DNA from: Rhodocyclales bacterium
GTDB lineage: Bacteria; Pseudomonadota; Gammaproteobacteria; Burkholderiales; Rhodocyclaceae
NCBI GenBank assembly: GCA_016235805.1
Contig: JACRIY010000012.1
Location: forward strand, 1-49,823
Length of the DNA stretch: 49,823 bases
Reading direction: 5' to 3'
Below are positions 45,739 through 49,823 of this stretch, in pieces. Each line of letters starts with the position of its first letter. Positions within the stretch are counted from its first letter, which is position 1. The notes under the pieces are model-generated. The model was not told where the DNA came from, made no database searches, and was given only the letters and a program-made list of their open reading frames with translations. The translations under genes and the position numbers were made by a program.

Positions 45739-47655
45739 TTACCTTCCCGACTCTACGTTACGGGGCGGATTTCCCGTACCGTCAGCGCCGACTTTCGTTT
45801 GTTCGATGTGAAAAAATTCCATCAGTTCCTGCAATTGCATGGCATTGCCGGACAATTCCTCGGCAGTGGCCGCAAGTTCCTCGGATGCGGCGGCGTTCTG
45901 CTGCGTGGTCTGGTTCAATTGACCCATGGCACGCCCGATCTGTTCCACGCCGCGCCCCTGGTCATCGCTCGCGGCGGCAATTTCGTGCACCAGGTCGGAG
46001 GTCCGGGTGATGCTGGGCAGCATGCGGTCCAACAGTTTGCCGGCCCTTTCTGCGGTTTCCACGCTGCTGTCGGCCAGCTTGCCGATTTCCTGGGCGGCGA
46101 TCTGGCTGCGTTCGGCCAGCTTGCGGACTTCCGCGGCGACCACGGCGAAGCCGCGCCCGGCCGCTCCGGCCCGAGCCGCCTCGATGGCGGCATTGAGTGC
46201 CAGCAGGTTGGTCTGGTAGGCGATGTCGTCGATGATGCCGATGCGACCGGCGATGGCCTGCATCGCTTCGGCCGTTTCGCGCACCGTGCGCCCGCCCTCG
46301 ACTGCCTGAGTCGCCGCTTCGGCGGCCATGGTTTCGGTGACCTTGGCATTGCTGGTGTTGAGCTTTATGGATTCGGCCATGTCCACGATGCTGGCCGTCG
46401 ATTGCTCGACGGTGGCCGCCTGTTCGGAGGCGGATTGCGACAGCGACTGCGCCGTCGCCGAAACCTGGCCGACCGCGCCGTTGAGGGAATCGGTGGTGGT
46501 CACCACCTCGCTCATGGTCTGCGACAGCTTCTTCACGATGCGGTCGATCGAATCCTGCAGTTCTCCGATTTCGTCCTTGCGATCTACCCGGACCCGGATC
46601 GTCAGGTCTCCGTCCGCTATGTCGCGCGCCGCGCGCGAAGCGTCGGCCACGTCGCGCAGCAGTCGCGTCAGCAGGACGACGAAGCTCATGCTGAAGGCGA
46701 TGACGAGCACCACCACCAGGTCGATCGCCAATTCAATGCGGGCATGGGCGATCAGGTTCGCGGATTCCTTCTCGATGCCGCTGGCAAGCCGGTCTTCGAG
46801 CCCCTTCATCGCATCGATCTTGGCGGTGATGGTGGCAAACCAGGTGGCCGGCTCGACCTCGAAATTGCCCAGAAAGGCCTGCTCGATGGCGATGGCGCGC
46901 ATGCGGTTGGTCTCCTGCGCCGGCTTGTCCGCCAGCAGCGCGGCAAGCACCTGGGTGGACTCGGCGTCGGCCAGGTTGCGGAAACTGGCGAGGTAGATTT
47001 CCTGGGCCGTGATCAGCCCTTGCAGGCGCTGGAACAGCGACACCACCAGCGGCCGGTCGGCGGCGAAGATGCCATTGACCGTGGCCCGCTCGCGCCCGGC
47101 CTGTTCCTTGGCCTGGAGGAACATCACATACGCCGAAAAACGCCGTGCCATGCCGGCATCCTCCAGATTGGGAGCGACGAAGTTGAGGGTGGCGAGGAAG
47201 TTGTCGATGCTTCCGGTGTAGAAGGCGAACGACTCCGGTCCGGCCAGCGTCAGCGCGCTGACTTGCTGGCGTTTGGCATCGATCGCGGTGATCGCGTCGC
47301 CGGCCTTCTTCAGGCTGTCGGCGATTTGCGGCGGGACCTTGTCGAGATAGGCCGCCATGATCGTGCTCAGCGCCTTGCGGCGCGCATCCGTGTCCCCACG
47401 CTGCTTGTCCAGCGCTTCGCGAAACTTCGCCCCCTTCGAGCCGATGAAGCCGGCCGACAGGCCGCGTTCCTTTTGCAATTCATGGACCAGCGCGCTGCTG
47501 GCTACGGCGAGCTGGGTCACCGCGGCGATGCGGTTGCCCTCATTCAGGTTGGCGATCTCCTGACGAATGCTGGAAACCAGGTACCAGGCCGTGCCGAGCA
47601 CGAGCACCAAGTAGAGCAGCAACAGGCGAACGCGTATCGATCCCAGCTTTTTCAT
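45739..47655 (-). CDS. Chemoreceptor with NIT (nitrate/nitrite-sensing-like) periplasmic domain
   Basis: The 638-residue receptor has a first transmembrane helix at about 8-28 ([19 protein letters not shown]). A periplasmic helical NIT-type domain follows, recognised from [20 protein letters not shown] and the paired block [21 protein letters not shown] second helix lies near 315 ([20 protein letters not shown]), then HAMP ([19 protein letters not shown]) and the signalling hairpin ([31 protein letters not shown]). NIT domains were named for nitrate/nitrite sensing, but the ligand here is inferred only from family. The start overlaps the stop of the preceding receptor gene by four bases. The C-terminal tail has no CheR-binding pentapeptide and carries motif copy E. 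Confidence 0.93.
   Translation of the reverse strand: MKKLGSIRVRLLLLYLVLVLGTAWYLVSSIRQEIANLNEGNRIAAVTQLAVASSALVHELQKERGLSAGFIGSKGAKFREALDKQRGDTDARRKALSTIMAAYLDKVPPQIADSLKKAGDAITAIDAKRQQVSALTLAGPESFAFYTGSIDNFLATLNFVAPNLEDAGMARRFSAYVMFLQAKEQAGRERATVNGIFAADRPLVVSLFQRLQGLITAQEIYLASFRNLADAESTQVLAALLADKPAQETNRMRAIAIEQAFLGNFEVEPATWFATITAKIDAMKGLEDRLASGIEKESANLIAHARIELAIDLVVVLVIAFSMSFVVLLTRLLRDVADASRAARDIADGDLTIRVRVDRKDEIGELQDSIDRIVKKLSQTMSEVVTTTDSLNGAVGQVSATAQSLSQSASEQAATVEQSTASIVDMAESIKLNTSNAKVTETMAAEAATQAVEGGRTVRETAEAMQAIAGRIGIIDDIAYQTNLLALNAAIEAARAGAAGRGFAVVAAEVRKLAERSQIAAQEIGKLADSSVETAERAGKLLDRMLPSITRTSDLVHEIAAASDDQGRGVEQIGRAMGQLNQTTQQNAAASEELAATAEELSGNAMQLQELMEFFHIEQTKVGADGTGNPPRNVESGR
45774..45796 (-). 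repeat. Dispersed 25-bp motif, copy E (NIT receptor tail)
   Basis: On the minus strand this reads AAAGTCGGCGCTGACGGTAC then GGG. It encodes KVGADGTG just after the conserved MEFFHIEQ end of the receptor signalling domain. Copy G occupies the equivalent place in the partial receptor, so E and G may share ancestry through the gene rather than through separate insertion. Confidence 0.4.
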
Positions 47656-49253
47656 GGCTTTCTCCCCTGCTCGTTGCTTCGTGCGGACGATCTGCCTTCA
47701 GGCGTCTCGCGCGGTGATTTGGCGGCGGCATCCTGTGCATCGATGTTGAAGAAGTCCATCAGTTCCTGGAGCTGTGCGGCCTGGCCACCCATTTCCTCGG
47801 CGGTGGCGGCCAGTTCCTCGGAGGCCGTGGCGTTCTGCTGGGTGGCCTTGTTCAGTTGGCCCATGGCGCCGTTGATGCGACCCACGCCAGCGGATTGCTC
47901 CTGGCTGGCGGCGGCGATCTCCTGCACCAGACCGGAGGTCTTCTTGATGCTGGGCACCATCTCGTCGAGCAGATTCCCGGCGTGCTCGGCCATCTTCACC
48001 GAGGAATCGGCGAGTTGGCCGATCTCCTGCGCGGCGACCTGGCTGCGTTCGGCGAGCTTGCGTACTTCGGCGGCGACCACTGCGAAGCCCTTGCCGTGCT
48101 CGCCGGCGCGTGCCGCTTCGATCGCCGCATTCAAGGCCAGCAGGTTGGTCTGGTAGGCGATGTCGTCGATGATGCCGATCTTGCCGGCGATGGACTTCAT
48201 CGCTTCCGCCGTGTCCTTCACCGCGCGGCCACCTTCCTCGGCCTGCCGTGCGGCGCCGGCGGCGATCTTGTCGGTGACCTTGGCGTTCTCGGTGTTGCGG
48301 GAAATCGACACGGTCATCTGCTCGATGCTGGCCGTGGTCTGCTCGACCGAGGCCGCCTGCTGCGACGAGGACTGGGACAGGGACTGCGCCGTCGCAGAGA
48401 CTTGTCCCGAGGCGTTGGACAGGGCGTCGGCATTGCTGGTGACGTCATTGATGATCCCGGCCAGTTTGACCACCATGGTTTCGACCGCCGCCGTGATGCT
48501 GGAGCTGTCGCCCGGCTTCACGTCGATGCGGATGCTGAGGTCGCCGGCCGCGACTTTCGACACCAGAGCGGCGACATCTGCCGGTTCGCCGCCGATGACC
48601 CGCTGCTGGAAGCGGCGTATGCCAAGGCCGAGGAGTCCGAGCAACAGCAGGGCGGACAGCCCGGAAACCAGGATGTTCTTCCACAGGAAGTCGGCCGCGG
48701 CGGCGTCCACCTGGTTCAGCGAAATCTTCATGCTGATCACGCCCAGCACGGCGTTTTCCTCGGCGTCGTGACATTCGAGGCAATTCTTGCCGAGGTACTT
48801 CTTGACGTTCTTGGTCGGACGTATCACCAGCAGGTAGGAGCCCTTTTCGTCACGCCCGGTTTCGACCAGTTCGGCGCCGGAGGCGATGACCTTGCTCTCC
48901 TGCGACGTCGGTTTCGGGTTGTTGCGCGGCTTGCCTTCGTCCTTGGAACTCTCGACACCGAGCAGGGCGACATCGGTCGGTACCACGCGCAGTTCGCGCA
49001 CCGATTCCATCTGCTTGACCTGGTCCAGCAGCAGATGCGCCTTGTGCATGGTTTCGGTGATCATCATGGCGGTAAGTCCCGCCATGGTGGATTCGTGCAG
49101 GCTCAGCGAAAGCGCCACGGCCTGGTCGATCGCCGCGTTGCGGTTGTGGCGACTGCTCCAGGCGATGGTGCCGCCGATCAGCAGTGCCAGTGCAAGAAAG
49201 GCCACGGTGGTCAATCGCAACCACAAGGGCAGTCGTGCGAAAGCGCCGTTCAT
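47652..49253 (-). CDS. Chemoreceptor with periplasmic CxxCH (heme c) domain, Tll0287/DUF3365-like
   Basis: The 533-residue receptor has a transmembrane helix at about 10-31 ([19 protein letters not shown]) and a second at about 190-210 ([19 protein letters not shown]). The periplasmic part between them resembles the Tll0287-like/DUF3365 domain ([20 protein letters not shown]) and contains C158-L-E-C161-H162, a classic c-type heme attachment motif, followed by a predicted strand pair ([15 protein letters not shown]). The protein could therefore sense redox state, oxygen or nitric oxide through heme. HAMP-like and signalling parts follow ([20 protein letters not shown]). Its start overlaps the stop of a 35-codon open frame (ATGA), and its stop overlaps the next receptor. 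The tail (SNEQGRKP) lacks a CheR pentapeptide. Confidence 0.92.
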   Translation of the reverse strand: MNGAFARLPLWLRLTTVAFLALALLIGGTIAWSSRHNRNAAIDQAVALSLSLHESTMAGLTAMMITETMHKAHLLLDQVKQMESVRELRVVPTDVALLGVESSKDEGKPRNNPKPTSQESKVIASGAELVETGRDEKGSYLLVIRPTKNVKKYLGKNCLECHDAEENAVLGVISMKISLNQVDAAAADFLWKNILVSGLSALLLLGLLGLGIRRFQQRVIGGEPADVAALVSKVAAGDLSIRIDVKPGDSSSITAAVETMVVKLAGIINDVTSNADALSNASGQVSATAQSLSQSSSQQAASVEQTTASIEQMTVSISRNTENAKVTDKIAAGAARQAEEGGRAVKDTAEAMKSIAGKIGIIDDIAYQTNLLALNAAIEAARAGEHGKGFAVVAAEVRKLAERSQVAAQEIGQLADSSVKMAEHAGNLLDEMVPSIKKTSGLVQEIAAASQEQSAGVGRINGAMGQLNKATQQNATASEELAATAEEMGGQAAQLQELMDFFNIDAQDAAAKSPRETPEGRSSARSNEQGRKP

Positions 49254-49357
49254 GATCTCGCCGCCGTATCGCCGGCGCCGACTTTCCCGTCGCGCCCGCA
49301 GCCGCGTTCCGCCGCGAGGCGGAGTGTCTGTGCAGAGCGCGCGGCACGGAATCTCAT
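49250..49357 (-). CDS. Possible 35-aa open frame overlapping the heme receptor start
   Basis: The frame runs from ATG 49357 to a TGA that overlaps the receptor ATG (ATGA), the kind of join that couples translation. It encodes a basic peptide ([20 protein letters not shown] and fifteen more) and contains motif copy F. No strong ribosome site is seen at proper distance. It may be a leader, a remnant of a longer gene, or not translated. Confidence 0.2.
   Translation of the reverse strand: MRFRAARSAQTLRLAAERGCGRDGKVGAGDTAARS
49262..49286 (-). repeat. Dispersed 25-bp motif, copy F (between receptor genes)
   Basis: On the minus strand this reads GAAAGTCGGCGCCGGCGATA then CGGCG, differing from the reference only in the GAT for GGC segment. 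It lies in the roughly 200-base gap between two chemoreceptor genes, outside any securely called gene. Confidence 0.45.
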
Positions 49358-49365
49358 GACCTGGA

Positions 49366-49431
49366 TCACTCCGTCCTGGAACCGCGGCGGGAACCGCTGG
49401 CGACGACGGCGAGTTGGACGAGAATTTTCAT
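49366..49431 (-). CDS. Possible 21-aa open frame with a strong ribosome site
   Basis: After the partial receptor stop, AGGAG stands six bases before ATG 49431, opening a 21-codon frame that begins [14 protein letters not shown], like the start of a signal peptide, and then stops. The strong site suggests either a small peptide or the 5' end of a gene broken by a frameshift, since a different frame continues to the next receptor start. Confidence 0.22.
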   Translation of the reverse strand: MKILVQLAVVASGSRRGSRTE

Positions 49432-49451
49432 GGTCTGCTCCTGATTTGGTC

Positions 49452-49823
49452 TCAGAAACGCTCGAAGTCGCCTTCGACCGCGGCCACCGTTGCCTTGCGC
49501 GCCGCACGCGGGGCCGGCGCGGCGGCAGGGGCGGCAGCGGCGGTGCTGCGGGCACGCTTCGCCGTGCCGCCGGCGCCGACTCTTGAATTGCCCTGCTCGA
49601 TCTTGAAGAACTCCATCAGCTCCTGGAGCTGGGCGGCCTGACCACCCATTTCCTCTGCGGTGGCGGCGAGCTCTTCGGAAGCCGAGGCGTTCTGCTGCGT
49701 GGCCTTGTTCAGTTGCCCCATGGCGCCGTTGATCTGGCCCACGCCGGCACTCTGTTCCTGGCTGGCGGCGGCGATCTCCTGAACGAGGTCGGAGGTCTTC
49801 TTGATGCTGGGCACCATCTCGTC
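49452..49823 (-). CDS. Chemoreceptor, C-terminal part (partial), with CheR-tethering pentapeptide
   Basis: The frame enters from beyond the window end, so only about 123 C-terminal residues are visible. They begin inside the signalling domain ([20 protein letters not shown], then the conserved [19 protein letters not shown] and LMEFFKIEQ). A flexible Ala/Pro/Arg-rich tail of about 45 residues follows. The last residues are EGDFERF: the final pentapeptide DFERF fits the aromatic-x-x-aromatic pattern of the enteric NWETF tether, which binds CheR (and CheB) and helps methylation of neighbouring receptors. Neither of the other two receptors in this operon has such an end. The linker before it has the usual unstructured character. 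It carries motif copy G. Confidence 0.93.
   Translation of the reverse strand, partial: DEMVPSIKKTSDLVQEIAAASQEQSAGVGQINGAMGQLNKATQQNASASEELAATAEEMGGQAAQLQELMEFFKIEQGNSRVGAGGTAKRARSTAAAAPAAAPAPRAARKATVAAVEGDFERF
49558..49583 (-). repeat. Dispersed 25-bp motif, copy G (partial receptor tail)
   Basis: On the minus strand this reads AAGAGTCGGCGCCGGCGGCA then CGGCGA, differing from copy D only near the left end. It encodes RVGAGGTAK at the start of the flexible receptor tail, the position that copy E holds in the NIT receptor. Confidence 0.4.

Overview
The window is high-GC bacterial DNA, densely coding on both strands, with no rRNA, tRNA, CRISPR array or insertion sequence that I can see. The gene content (FleSR-type two-component system with a GAFTGA sigma-54 activator, CheZ-containing chemotaxis operon with CheD, CheV and HDOD genes, NIT- and heme-type chemoreceptors, several c-di-GMP enzymes, VC_A0849-type RTX adhesin) suggests a motile betaproteobacterium, probably of the Rhodocyclales. 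That placement is inference from gene content; no marker gene is present.

Layout. (1) 2-9347: the 3' end of a giant type I secreted adhesin, a divergent 182-aa unknown protein, a TolC-family outer-membrane channel fused to an NTF2-like domain, an overlapping amino-acid-type periplasmic binding protein and a secreted coiled-coil protein. (2) 9372-15148: flagellar genes fliG and fliF on the minus strand, then fleS, fleR and fliE on the plus strand; fliE has a textbook sigma-54 promoter. fliH/I/J do not follow fliG. (3) 15382-23496: a carbonic-anhydrase-like protein whose fold is kept but whose zinc site is broken, a 1186-aa hybrid sensor kinase on the minus strand, a small lipoprotein, an HD-GYP c-di-GMP phosphodiesterase and a methyltransferase. 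(4) 23557-28780: a diguanylate cyclase behind a good sigma-54 promoter, a soluble zinc-binding (CZB) chemoreceptor and a Sel1-repeat protein. (5) 38968 down to 28800 on the minus strand: cheR-cheB-cheD-HDOD-(double cheV)-cheY-cheZ-cheA-J-domain gene. It has no cheW, and two CheV proteins are fused into one 647-aa chain. (6) 39231-39866: a FixJ/LuxR-type response regulator. (7) 49823 down to 39894 on the minus strand: three chemoreceptors (one partial, one with a CxxCH heme motif, one with a NIT domain), an HD-GYP response regulator and a 1563-aa hybrid kinase, closely packed with two ATGA overlaps.

Taken together the genes link surface adhesion, flagellar motility, chemotaxis and c-di-GMP turnover. 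FleSR with RpoN probably drives flagellar genes and the diguanylate cyclase. The receptors feed CheA through CheV-type couplers. Two HD-GYP proteins and one GGDEF protein set c-di-GMP, which would be expected to control the swim/attach decision in which the giant adhesin takes part.

The points most worth a second look are the tandem CheV fusion in a che operon without cheW and with HDOD and J-domain genes, the zinc-ligand-less carbonic anhydrase domain fused to an adhesin-E-like domain, the TolC-NTF2 fusion, the sigma-54 promoter in front of the diguanylate cyclase, and a degenerate motif of about 25 bp that recurs at least seven times in coding linkers and in gaps between genes.
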